NCBI GenBank assembly: GCA_047967505.1
Contig: CM106540.1
From: Dipteris shenzhenensis
Taxonomy: Eukaryota > Polypodiophyta > Polypodiopsida > Gleicheniales
Strand: one strand, 5' to 3'
Length of the DNA stretch: 64,000 bases
In this document: positions 43,498-54,569 of the stretch, piece after piece
Layout: every line of letters starts with the position of its first letter
Position numbering within the stretch: position 1 is the stretch's first letter
Made by a program: the position numbers and the translations under genes
Notes under the pieces: model-generated
The model's database searches: none
What the model saw: the letters and a program-made list of their open reading frames with translations, nothing else
Told to the model about the DNA's origin: nothing

Positions 43498-44660
43498 TCT
43501 TTAGACCTCCGCAAATCTGATGACCATGCTGATCATTCTCCTCTCAATTCAATAAGTGCACTAGGCCTCGAGATGGAGCAACCATCCGGTCTTCTTACCC
43601 CCTCCCGATGTAATTGGATGGTTATAGATGTGGTAATCTGCCTAGGAACCTAGGCATGGGATGGCAAATTGCCTTTTCCCACATGTCGCTCTTTCTCTAG
43701 TAAGCATCTATCTGCCTTATGATCTTTCGTGACATCATGCTCTATACGCGAAAGTCGGTATTTCACACATGCTAGTGCTGCTTACATGCACGTGGCAGCC
43801 TGCGGGTCTTTCTCTCTCATCTTTTACTTTTCAATCTTAACCATTCGACACAATTATTCAAAGGATTTAAATGCATTCGTTCATGCTACAAGCAAGCTAA
43901 AAAATATGGACTCAAATAAATATGCAAGGAGCCAACATTTGATTGATTAAGAACATCCATGGTCTAAATCAATGTCAAATTCCATTAGAATATTCCACAT
44001 AGTAAATGTTCACTCATTTACATCTTCAGCTTGTACACGAGTGATTCACATTTCTGCATTGTTAATGCCAGGATGCCAGCAAACGTATTCGATACTTGGT
44101 CCCTCAAATCTCTTTATTAGTTTTTCATCGCCAATCAAATGTTTTCTTATTCTCATGGCCAATCCTGTAAAGACTTGGTTGCAGAAGTTGCACTTCCACT
44201 TTTTCTGCCCTAACTTTGTAACAAATTCCTGTGGTTTTGCAACACTTTGGCCTCTTCCTTGAGTCTCATTTGGTAGTTGATGTTGGCCTACCGTATCTTT
44301 TCTGTCTGCCATGGTTGCTATACATGTAAAAGACAAAAACCATCTCATTTCATTAATATGTTTTCAGCAACTTAAGACAATGTCACTAACATGTCATCGA
44401 AAACAAATGTAAGTTTGCTAGACCTCAATAGAGAGCAACCATCCAATTGTCTTGTCCCCTCCCGACATAAATGGATGGTTATAGACATGGTAGTTTTCCT
44501 GTCGAAACAGGCATGGGATGGCAAGTTGCCTTTTGCCATGTCCCATTCTTTCTCATGTAAGCATCTATCTGCACTATGATCGTTTGCATCATCATGCTCT
44601 GTATGTGAATGCCAATATTTCACACACACTAGTGCAGTAGCCAGCAATATCTACATGTGC
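43498..44660. repeat. Direct repeat pair flanking a BED-finger fragment
   Basis: A ~270-bp segment (GGAGCAACCATCCGGTCTTC, TGGATGGTTATAGATGTGGT, AAGCATCTATCTGCCTTATG, ATTTCACACATGCTAGTGC) at ~43,498-43,795 recurs diverged at ~44,395-44,650 in the same orientation. The hAT-like ORF lies between. Confidence 0.8.
43980..44312 (-). pseudogene. hAT-like transposase N-terminal fragment with BED finger
   Basis: Minus strand: a methionine (MADRKDTV) opens a frame with KKWKCNFCNQVFTGLAMRIR then KHLIG, the CX2C...HX4-5 layout of a BED zinc finger as found at the N-terminus of plant hAT transposases. The frame ends after ~80 codons. No catalytic part follows on this strand. DNA binding is the family role; the fragment itself is not functional as a transposase. 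Confidence 0.65.
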
Positions 44661-44879
44661 ACTTATCAAGACTCTTTATTTGAATCTATGAAGTGAAGGA
44701 TGCTACCTAGGTTAGACATATCTAACATAAGTTTAGACATACATTTCATACCTATATAAGATCAACTAATTGTTCTGAGATAAGATAGTATTAATCTTTG
44801 CACATAAATGTACAGTATAGAATGCCACGAATGTCTTCTTACAAGCAAACTAGTTTAGTATGTAATGATATCTAGCATA

Positions 44880-45800
44880 TAATTTGCGGGTTGATACAAG
44901 CTGGCAATTGTGAGCTAGACAACCGGCTAGACTTTCAACATGTAGTTATCAGTTGGCGAATGCAAGCCATAAGCGGCGAAAGCCAAGTATTTTCATCTTC
45001 CTATTGCCTAATAAGTACATATAAACTATAATATATCATTTTCAATTTCACATCCATGTCCGAGTAGTTACCCGATCGGCATATGCGAACCACCCACTGG
45101 CACATGGTTCAAAGGTATTTTGTATCCATACGCGAGTAGTTACAAGTCGGCATAAGCGGAATCCCCACTGACACTTAGATACTTACAATCAATCTCATAT
45201 ATAATTTCTACTAGTTTTTTGTAACCTATAGGCTATATAGCTAGTAACATATAAAAAAAGTGAGATTTCACTAAATTTTAAAAGCTAATGTCTGCGAAAA
45301 AAACTATTTTCCTTTTCTTTTTGTGAAAATAACTTCAAATATATTTTTAAAAAAACATTCTTTAAAAAATAATCTTTCAAATCACAAACGATAAACCATT
45401 AACTTAGAGCTATGCATTTATCCATTTTGCATCCTAGTGTGGGTAGATATTAGCTGGCCTAAGCGAGATGACCACCGACACTGGACACTTTTTGAAAGGA
45501 TATAAAAACTCACAAATTAGTTTGGAAGCTTTCTTTATCCCGTTTTCCTTGTTCTTCTTTGTTTTTTTTGAGACTCCAAGCAAAGCTAGATTCTCGGGAA
45601 TGTGAATAGTATGAGGTGGCACAAAGTATATATAAGAAATTGCACCATGCGGTAGGTTCATAATACCACTCGGTATGTACCACAAACCCATGCAGTACAT
45701 GAAATAGACCGTGCAGTGTATACATCCCCCACACGGTAAAGTGAACACTGGGTGGTATACTTGCCCTTGTACCGCACGATAGGTGGTTTTACCATGTGGT
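44880..45800 (-). repeat. LTR/TIR-like region with TACCGNNYGGTA palindromes, right (inverted) copy
   Basis: In opposite order to 40.1-41.1 kb, it first shows words such as CCGATCGGCATATGCGAACC (45,072) and AGTCGGCATAAGCGGA (45,152), whose complement resembles the left copy's GGCTCGCATCTGCCAATCGG. Then, at 45,650-45,800, come palindromic CATGCGGTA, TACCACTCGGTA, CACACGGTA, TACCGCACGATA and TACCATGTGGTA. A TATATATA-like box at ~45,625 is placed between the two sets, as in the left copy. Confidence 0.5.
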
Positions 45801-45899
45801 AACTAGTTAGGACCTCAAGCTGATTCCACTATCCTCGACCCTTCAAGGAACTCGTTTAGAAATCAACCAAACAGAGGGTACACACAACAAAAGACATAG

Positions 45900-47030
45900 A
45901 ATAATAGCCCAGGAGCTCACACAATGGTGGTCTAGGTGGAATTGCAAACTTCCTTACTTAATGTGCTTCACATATATGTGTAGATCAATAAAAACACAAT
46001 GCTCAAGAGAGATATAGGACCAACAAAATACTTCCATCCGATGGACACAATACAACAGAGGGCCAAAGTCCCACCAAATCGTGGTCCTTTGTCCCCACCA
46101 AAAGATGTTGCCTTACTACATCCAAGACACTCTTGGATCCATATCTGCATGCTCCATGATGAGTGTATGTAGACTTTAGTCTTTGTGTCTGATCCCTTGC
46201 AACTTGCTGCCCACGTGTGCAACCCTACTTCAAGATTGGTGTACATTACATAGACTCCCTTGGTCCTCCTAGATGTAGGCCCCAAGTTTGATCCTCTGCT
46301 CCAAATGTGCTCCCAAAAATTTGCCTTGGTGGATGAATAATGAGGCCCTAAAGGGGTCCTTGTATAGGGGTTGGTAGCCCCCTATCTGTACCGACCCAAT
46401 AGGGCCTTTCCTCTTGTTTCTTTAATTAAATTTTTATTTCCCTCCTTTTAACTTTTAGTAACGTATTTCTTTCCTTATTTAATTCATTCGTCCCATAAAT
46501 GAAGCTCTATCATTGTTCTTGTAGGAGTACTTTGAGTATTTACCTTTGTCTTATAAGGTATATGTTTGCCTTTTGTTAAAAATCACTATTTTACTCTTTT
46601 TTGTTAGCCGCATTTGTAGCTTCAATGTTTTACCATGATCATCCTAGTATCCTATAAACACATGCACCCTTAGAGTTAGTAATGTTTTCTAAAACTTAGT
46701 CAAATTCTTACTAGTTTCTTTTCTTATCCTTAGAATACGCTTCATACTAATTATTCCCTCGACTCTAAGTTTTTGCTTTACCTTTAAACCCTTATTTTCT
46801 TTATTAATTCACAAAGTTAAAATGACAACATTGTATTGCTTGACCTTCTATGATTTTTTGTACCCTCGCTACTTACAAACCCTTATCTGTAAATTTATCA
46901 TGAATAAAACACACCCTTCTTCTATTAAAAATGTGTCAGAATAGGATTTAAAAGACTCTTTCTATTGAACCCATGAGCTATGCTTACATATTTATGAGTG
47001 AACTGAGTTGAGATCCCAGATAGAACTGAT
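45900..47030. other. No gene recognised; AT-rich
   Basis: Includes a minus-strand ORF (45,968-46,285) with no motif. Nothing supportable. Confidence 0.3.
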
Positions 47031-47036
47031 AGTGTA

Positions 47037-48030
47037 GTGTTTGAAGAGTTGTCTTCTGGCTCTGGGTTAATACCTATCACCCTACCAGACCTCGGGTACA
47101 TGTGTTGCTCACTTTGCCTGGATGTCCAGTTAGGATCAATCACTATGTCTTTCTGGTCTGAAAGCAATAAAATCATTGCATTAGCCCTAAAGCAACATGT
47201 TCATGAGTTGCTACATTGTTCAGTCGCATTGCGTTAGCCTTGAAGCATTAGTCGGCTGTGTTAGGTTATGGCAACAATATAGAGGAAGCCATACCAGCAT
47301 AGTGGATAGATATAGATGACGTGCTGATCACAGAGCCCACTTGGTTGGGCGCTTTCATGGGGACGGGTATTCCTTTACAGGTTATTGCCTTGCTACGAGA
47401 TGCCCTTGAGGAGACCCTTGTCTTTGATGTTCAGTCAGGAGGCAGACTTCTCAAATCCTTCGATGAAGATCCTGACCCTATTCTCCTGGCACTTAGGTCT
47501 TGGAGACTCTAGTTATATGATGCAGGTTCCCCCATTAGGTTCTTGCAGTGGGACCTAGGGGAATGGATTGATGAAGGACATCGAGAGCAGAGCATCCCCT
47601 TCTTTCATTACATAGTCAGAAATGCCAAGAGATTTCACCTTCGTAGTAGAGGTTGGAGGCCCACCATAGCTCCTCATTGGGATAGATTTTAGATTTCTAC
47701 AAAGGTGCAAAAAAACTTTTGGAGGAGGCTCGGGAAATTCCTCAAGAATAGAAAGATCACTCTCTTCTTTTGGCTTTCTATTCATGGAGGGATTGTAGTG
47801 AACGTATGGAGATCCAGGTTCGGGGCTAAACCCTACTTTTCCTCGATGCCACGCAGTAGTTGAATCAGTTTAGCATTGCCTCTGGGAGTGCAGATAGGCG
47901 AGGATGATCTGGAAGGGTGTTGCCAAGGTATTTAGCATATTTCATAGAGCACCCTTCTTCTTGAATTGGGGATCAGTGGCATGGCTATCTCTTACCAGAG
48001 TTGCTACATTAATCTTAAAGTAGTGGGTTG
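47037..48030 (+). pseudogene. LINE 3'-end fragment (RT zinc-binding region)
   Basis: Plus strand. After several unidentified frames (DVLITEPTWLGAFMGTGIPL, LLKSFDEDPDPI) the sequence at 47,700-47,960 reads FWRRLGKFLKNRKITLFFWL, IHGGIVVNVW, then across shifts VVESV, HCLWECR and ARMIWKGVAKVF. This is the order of the zf-RVT domain (W-x-L-x-x-x-x-x-x-T...W...C...E-x-x-x-H-x-x-x-x-C...W) at the end of plant L1-like ORF2. Stops and shifts show decay. It could be the missing 3' half of a LINE like that at 11-14 kb, but from another copy. Confidence 0.5.
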
Positions 48031-48232
48031 ACTGTTGATGTGACAGTTGTAAGTTCATTTAATGACGTGTAGTTGGGTGAGGTGGGTGGTTGGCCAACTA
48101 GTAGTCCACGTGTAAGTTGTTGCCTTAGAAAGCAGCAACTCAGTCAGTTGTATGCATTATCCATAAAACAAAGACTCATAGTCTGCTAGCTATGTTGTCA
48201 AATAGTTTTTGGTGCTCCTTGTGAGTTTTTGA

Positions 48233-48325
48233 GTTTCTATGTATGGATTATGAGCACTAGGGGGTGCTATGCTAGGGGGAGTTTCTATGCATGGATTATG
48301 AGCACTAGGGGGTGCTATGCTACCT
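48233..48325 (+). repeat. Two-copy tandem duplication, 47-bp unit
   Basis: GTTTCTATGTATGGATTATG at 48,233 recurs at 48,280 with one substitution, each followed by AGCACTAGGGGGTGCTATGC. Confidence 0.95.
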
Positions 48326-48329
48326 ATTC

Positions 48330-48830
48330 TATCTAGTCAAATAAAAAAATCACAAAAAATAACAACGTGAAAGTGACAAATGGAAGATTTTTGAAGGGGG
48401 TGGCTAGGGACTCACTCACACCTCAACCAATTTTGATTCAACTTCATTTTTTAATGTTATTGAGTGAGATTTGATACCACACACACTTTAGCAATCACCC
48501 AAGCTAGCTATTGTTATGATTTGACAACCAGAAACACTTGAAAACAAGCTCAATGCCAAAAAAAGACCATAGGGTCAAAAATCATAGTTTTAACTTTTAC
48601 TACATTAAACACACACTTTCTCCCTTCAATCCAATCCTATACTCCACTAACAACATTGCTAATTAATCTTGTCACTTCATTCGTTCAATCTTGCTGCATT
48701 CATAATTTTCTTACAAAAATTACAGTGAGAGTCTGTAGGTTCGGGTGGGAGGCAAAATATAACACATGTAAAAGTTTTTGGCTATGGATATGGTGGAATA
48801 GAAGGTTTTTGGCTAATATCATAGCTCTCC
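48330..48830. other. No gene seen
   Basis: AT-rich unique sequence following the LINE fragment; no motif or repeat. Confidence 0.35.
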
Positions 48831-48834
48831 ATGC

Positions 48835-49080
48835 CACCTCACCTCTCCCTACCCTATTCCCCTTCTCCTCTCCACCTCTACCTCCCTCCCCTTCTCGTCT
48901 ATACCCAACCTGTCTCACTCCATCTCCTCACCACTCACCCTCCACCTCCCTGCCCCGTCTTGCTTTCTCTCTAGTCTATCTCTTCATTGCTCCCCCTCCC
49001 CTCCTCCCCCTCTCCCTCTCTTCACCTCTACCTATCTCTCTCTTACTCCACACATTGCCCTGCCTCCCCTTTATATACTC
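48835..49080. repeat. CT-rich low-complexity tract
   Basis: CCTCC/CTCTCC-dominated; open frames over it are composition artefacts. Confidence 0.85.
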
Positions 49081-49084
49081 GTGC

Positions 49085-50330
49085 AAGGAAGTTTCTCGAT
49101 GAGAACTTTCTGGAATCCCTCAAAAGCTGCCAATTAATAGATTGATCAGATACAATGTGCCATTAGTCAGGTCAAATGCATACATTATTTTTTTTGGCCC
49201 AGTGGCCGAATAATACTAATTATATTTTTAAAATAATGGTGACCTATTTACTATAGAAAGCATTGTGCAATGGGTGGTTGATGGTGGAAAGCTTATGCAA
49301 TACAAAAGCATACCTCAAACTTCTTGGGAGTGGCACAAAATTTGTGTGGTCTTTGGTAGTGACTCAAGTGTCATGGGAATATAGAAAGAATGACATCCGA
49401 GTCTCCATTCTCAAGGAACTACTTGTGGGAGTTTTGTAGCCTTGCACTTGTGTCACCCAAGCATCTATCGGAGTGTGTTCATGTGATCCCATGAGAGTGA
49501 AGCGGGGAAGAGGGAAGTAGGGGAGAGGAGAAGATAAGGGAACATGAATTAGAAGGGGAAGGGAAGCATGAAGGTAGGGAAGTGGAAATCACAAGGCAAC
49601 ACACAATGGAAATATAAAGTCTCAAATACAAGAGAATGCAGAGAATGAGAGAGCTTCTATTCCAAAATTTGCATATACACAATGAAAATCAAAGGCAACC
49701 TTCTGGCCTTTTATTTATTCCACCTTTTGAAGGGAGGGCTAACCCTTGTACTCTCTTGCACCTCTCTCACTCTCTTATTACAAGCACTTATGTCCATATG
49801 GATCCAATGCAGATAGCATATTATAATCCTCACACCCTCTTCTACTTCTCCAGTTACATGAACTATTAATCGTTGCAGTTAACAATGCAACACAATTATT
49901 ATTTGGAGTGATCACGTTCTGTTGAGATGTTGAAATACATTGCCATCAAAAGGTGAAACATGTAGGTGTAGGGACAATTTGAGTGCTTACGAGAGACCGG
50001 AGAGGAGTTTCTAGCATATCTTCCATACTATGACAAATATAATGAGCATAAATGGTGAACTTATGTCTTTGATAAGGTATTTTTCCCATAATGACTTGGG
50101 TAAAAGTCCTTCTTCTTTCTTTTTTTCTTACTATGATAATATGAAAGTTTCATACTTGAGCTACTTGTGGAATTTATCATATATGAGTACATTATGAGGC
50201 TCATGAGACCTTTAAAGCTCATGAAGTTGTAGTGTAACAAACACATAGCATGAATATCTTTCTTATTTTGACCACAATTTTTGTACTCACATGACATTGG
50301 GGAAAGTGGGGACATGTTGAAGGAGGGGGA
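49085..50330. other. No gene recognised
   Basis: AT-rich with a purine-rich patch at 49,500-49,580. No family motif in any frame. Confidence 0.35.
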
Positions 50331-50334
50331 AGAT

Positions 50335-50520
50335 AAGGAAGGGGCGCGGGGCAAGGCTAGGGGAGAGGTAGCAAGGGTTGGGGGAGGGGGGGATGGGGGG
50401 TATGAGGGAGGGAAATAGGTGTGGACAGGGCAACTAGGGGGAGGGCAACGGGGGGGAGGGCGACGAGGGTGGGGAGGGTTGGAGGGGTTCTCGAGGGGTT
50501 AGGGCGAGGCAAGGGGCACG
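50335..50520. repeat. G-rich low-complexity tract
   Basis: GGGGGAGGG-type runs, with potential for G-quadruplexes on the plus strand. Confidence 0.85.
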
Positions 50521-50606
50521 ATGAGACCCTAAACATAATTAAAAGGGTGTCAAAACATGATGGGCCTATATAAAATGTTAAGAAAAACCCTAACTCTCAT
50601 TATTCA

Positions 50607-51078
50607 ATGGCAAGAGTGAAGAACACTACTAGACCCATGGGACATCGCTTCCACCCTTCCTCCTCTAGCTCCACCACCTCCATGGCATCTGTGCACACGA
50701 ACCTATCAGGGACTGGTGGCACCTCCTCCCACTCTCATGAGACCTCCCCCAACTCTCGTGAGATCTCCCAAGACTCTCGTGAGCACTCCCCCAACTCTCT
50801 CCCAAACCCTCCCCCAAGTCCCGTGAGCCCACTTCCCAGTCTCATGATCCTTCTCCTCCTCCTAAGTCCCGTGAGCCCACTCCCAAGCCCCAAGATCATG
50901 AGCCTTCCCCTTTGCCTTCCCCTCAGCCTTCCCCTCAGCCTCAACCTCAGCTGAGCCTCAACCTTCCCCTTAGCCTTCCCCTTAGCCTTCCCCTCAACCT
51001 TCCCCTCAGCCTTCCCCTCAACCTAATTCCCCTCAGCCTTCCCCTCGACCGAGCCTCGACCTTCCCCTCCCCATGAGA
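50607..51078 (+). repeat. gag-start-like ORF running into a CCTTCCCCTCAGC minisatellite
   Basis: An ATG at 50,607 opens MARVKNTTRPMGHRFHPSS, a basic-then-serine start reminiscent of some plant Ty3/gypsy gag N-termini. It then passes into degenerate CTCTCGTGAGA and AGTCCCGTGAGCCCAC units. From ~50,905 to 51,075 it is a regular minisatellite of ~12-bp CCTTCCCCTCAG units. The minisatellite directly abuts the truncated gypsy RT. Confidence 0.55.
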
Positions 51079-53950
51079 GCACTCCCCTGATCGAGCAGCA
51101 TACCTTTGAGAACCCATGATCACGATCCTCATCCCAAGAAAAATCAACTCCATCTTTTAATAGCATAGTCATGAGTTGCATCAAAGCAGCATATTGATCA
51201 ATGAAGCAGTGATAGTATACTATTAGATTGACAAATGAGCATACCTGACATTTGGTTGTTGGTGGGGAGAGCTTGAGGATAGCTTCTACCTTCTCAGGCT
51301 TGACGCCCTCGGATGAGACAATATGTCCCAGTAAACTCCCTTGAGTGGCTCCAATGGTGCATTTATCAAGGTTGAGGCTACCATTCGCATCATTGACGCT
51401 TTGGAAGGCCCACCTAACGTTCATGATGTTCTCCTTATGTGCCAAGAATATACAAAAATCATCTAAAAACACCTCCAAGAAAACCCCCAAATATGGAGCA
51501 AATAATATCTGCATGAATCTTTGAAAGGTAGCAGGAGCATTGGTGAGGCCAAATGGCATTACTTTGAATGCAAACGTCTCGCAGGGTGTGGCAAATGTGG
51601 TTTTAAGCACATCCTCCTCAGCAATTCTGATATGATAAAACCTAGAGTAACCATCACAGAAAGTATACATCTCATGACCACTTACCTTCTCAAGAATGAG
51701 GTCTTGAAAGGGAAGAGGATGATGGTCCCTCTTGGTGGCCACATTGAGTTTCTTATAGTCGATGCAGACCCGCCACTTGTTGTTTTTCTTTGGGGTGACT
51801 ACCACTGATGAAACCCATTCAGTATTGTGAGCCGGAACAATAAGCCCAGCTTCTACAAGTTTCTGCAACTCTGAGCACAAAGCATCGGTCTATAGGGGCC
51901 CTAATCTCCGATACTTCTGAGCCACAGGCTTTGCATCAGGCTTGAGTTCTATCTTGTGCTCTATGGCAGTCACATGGCAAAGGTGGCAGTAGCTAGTTGC
52001 AAAGAGATCAGGGAAATCTTTGAATATTTCTAGGAACTCATCTTTCTCACTTGGCATGAGGTCTAGGGAAAGCATAGATTCAAGCTGTTGAGGACTAGCT
52101 GTTACCTTTTCTATAGGTGGCGGGGTCAGAGACACCCCCATCATGTAAAATTCCTCCTTTGAGAACTCCTCCCCCCATCTAATTCTTCCATTGATTCAGA
52201 CACCGAGGATGAGAGAGTATCACTGTCTTGCTCCTCTCCTTGTTCTGGTTCAGTGGCACCTGGTTGCACCGGGATCTTCTCCTTAGAAGCACCAAAATAC
52301 ATGTGTCCTGTCTTCCAATAGCTGATTGCATCACTCTTTCTCAACCATGGTCTCCCGAGTATGGCTGGGTAACTCCTGCCTGTATCTTTGATGTCCACTA
52401 CATGGAAATTGATGGTGGTGGTCAACCATTGACAGTGATGGGCGAATCCTCAATGACTCCCAGGGTGGCGAGTCGTCGACCATCTGCTACCTTGATTCGA
52501 GTGAAGGAACGCCTTGTGAATTTCAAATTCAATTTCTTCATGATACGGGGCACCATGATATTACATGCAGCTCCCCCATCGACACACACTTTTGACATGG
52601 CAATTATCTATGATGACATCTACTATATGTGGGTGCCGATCAATTTCTTTAGAGATATAAGAGACCTCTCGTACCTTTTCCTTTTTCTTGCTCCTCCTTG
52701 TTGAGAGCCCTTGCTGCAACTCACATCTCACCTTAGGGCTTAATGCTATTAGTTGAGGGAGCGTGATGCTCAAGGACCGATGAGCAAGGTCCTGAACGAC
52801 CGAATAGTTCTCTTGCCCTGAGCCGATGGGAAAATCTTAGGGCAACCACTTACTCCTGTGAGATCTTTTAGTCTTCTCTGTTGGTGGGTTTGCCATCTCA
52901 GCATAGGAGGGCTTTGAGAACGACACCTTCTTCCTGGGGCGGCCGGGGCCATGGTTTGGAGAGGGGTCCGAGGTGGTACGACTTCTTTTCCCAAGGTCAA
53001 GGATCTCCACGTCAGAATCCTCGGTGCCTGATTTACTTAGAAGATTCACCCTTGGAATATTGGGACATTACATGCGATAATCACCCTTCTAGTGGCACTC
53101 GTAGCACACAACATTGGCATGTTCTCTTGGGGGGCAATTGGTTTGATTTTTGATGCCCACCATCTCAAGCCGAAGATCATTCAGAGCCTTGGCTAGGTCA
53201 TTGACTCCGGGTTCTTTAGTAGGAGGGGCCGGGGGAGTAGGAAGGAGGGGGGCTCGTGGGCGAGGCTGGCGAAATCTTGCAGGCGGAGGTTGAGGATATA
53301 CTCCTTGTTGAGGGTAAGCATCTAAGGGAGGACCATACATTTGAGGTGGAGGCGGTGGATACATCCCTGATGGGGGATGGGGGTATGCCCTTGAGTTGGA
53401 CCCCCGAGGTTGTTGTTGCAAGAATTGAGGGGGTTGCGGAGGGACAATTGTCTTCTTTGAAGCGGGGTCAGATTGAACTTTATCACACTTTTGAGCAATC
53501 TCATGTGCTAGCAACATGGTTTTCAGATTCTCCCATTTAAGCTTGAGGCGGAATTCATCACTTGCTCCTGCTACAAGGTAGCCCCGCACATGTTGAGTCA
53601 TTCTAGCTTGAAATCTGGCATTGTCCAACTAAACGATCCACAAGCATGGCTGCTCCATCCACATATCGATGCGCCGTCTCACCTTCTAACTGCTTCAAGT
53701 TTGCCACCTGCAGGTACACATTCTCCGGCTCCTCCTCTTTACCAAAATACTCAATCATTACTGCTGTCAACCTTAGCCAGCTTTGGTGAAAATCTTCAGC
53801 CTGCTTCTCATACCACACTTGAGCCAAACCCTCTAGAAATGTGGGAAGAACCAACAGCCATCTATCTTCAGTAAGAAAGTTGAGAGAAACACAATGGCGC
53901 TTGAAGGCCATAAGATACTCATTTGGATTTTCTTCAACTCATCCACAGAA
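51079..53950 (-). mobile_element. Ty3/gypsy gag-protease-RT, 3'-truncated
   Basis: Minus strand. Gag at 53,911-53,603 (LPTFLEGLAQVWYEKQ, WLRLTAVMIEYFGKEEE), then a frame change into a proline/glutamine-rich region and VVCYECH, the start of the CCHC knuckle (~53,090, followed by a stop). Protease at ~52,620-52,330 ends in the conserved SYPAILGRPWLRKSDAISYW. The RT N-terminus (EHKIELKPDAKPVAQKYRR) is at 51,960. RT continues 51,880-51,200: VVVTPKKNNKWRVCIDYKKL, FCDGYSRFYHIRI, FAFKVMPFGLTNAPATFQRF, VFLDDFCIF (the x-x-DD box) and LGHIVSSEGVKPEKVEAI. RNase H begins (LKDGVDFSWDED) and stops at ~51,079. Integrase is absent. Stops lie between gag, protease and RT; RT itself is one long open frame. Confidence 0.85.
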
Positions 53951-54326
53951 CACAGGCATGTCAGCCATGCTTGGAAAATGGAAAAGAGAGAGACGAAATG
54001 AGGCTTATCAATGGAAAGAGGTAGCTTGAACTAAAAATCAGGTGAGGATACATCCACAAAGCACACATAGGCAAGGTAGGGTGTGACTAGTGTATTGTGA
54101 AATACTACACGGGAAGAATCTTAAGCATAGAATAGCTCATAGACAATCTTAAAAGGACCAACCCTCATGATATCGCATCCATCTTTACAAGTGAGGGTTA
54201 GAGACATGGCGCTGCATGAAGTTGTTCATCAAGGCAAACAAGAATGCCATGAAAAATGTCAACAGTGGGAGAGCTTGCACATCACCTTCAGCTTCTTCCA
54301 GTTCTTGTAGTCGCCATGCTATTTCT

Positions 54327-54566
54327 TCAAGGGGTGTGCGGTTTGGCATCCTTCTTTTGAGCAATGTGCTTAAGGACCTTTCTGATGATCTTCCAAAGTT
54401 GATAAACTCGTATCAAATATGCCCAACACTTAGTTTCATGATGACCACAACCTTTGCATTCCTTACAAATGATCACGCTCATTCGTGGCTTGCGGCTTTG
54501 TTGGGGCGGTGCTTCCACTCGCTTCATGCGTGATTGAAGTACAAGCTTCTCATGCCAAGAAATCAA
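54327..54566 (-). pseudogene. Second gag fragment with CCHC zinc knuckle
   Basis: Minus-strand ORF of ~79 codons with CKECKGCGHHETKC, a perfect CX2CX4HX4C retroviral-type zinc knuckle, preceded by basic residues. The gypsy gag next to it has its own knuckle at ~53,090, so this belongs to another retroelement fragment. Confidence 0.6.
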
Positions 54567-54569
54567 AAA

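Noticed and set aside
44372-44647. Minus-strand 91-codon ORF next to the BED-finger fragment
   Set aside because: It lies in the diverged direct repeat and has no counterpart open frame in the other copy; no motif.
50061-50354. 97-codon minus-strand ORF with KKKRKKK
   Set aside because: No family motif and partly derived from A/T- and G-rich simple sequence.
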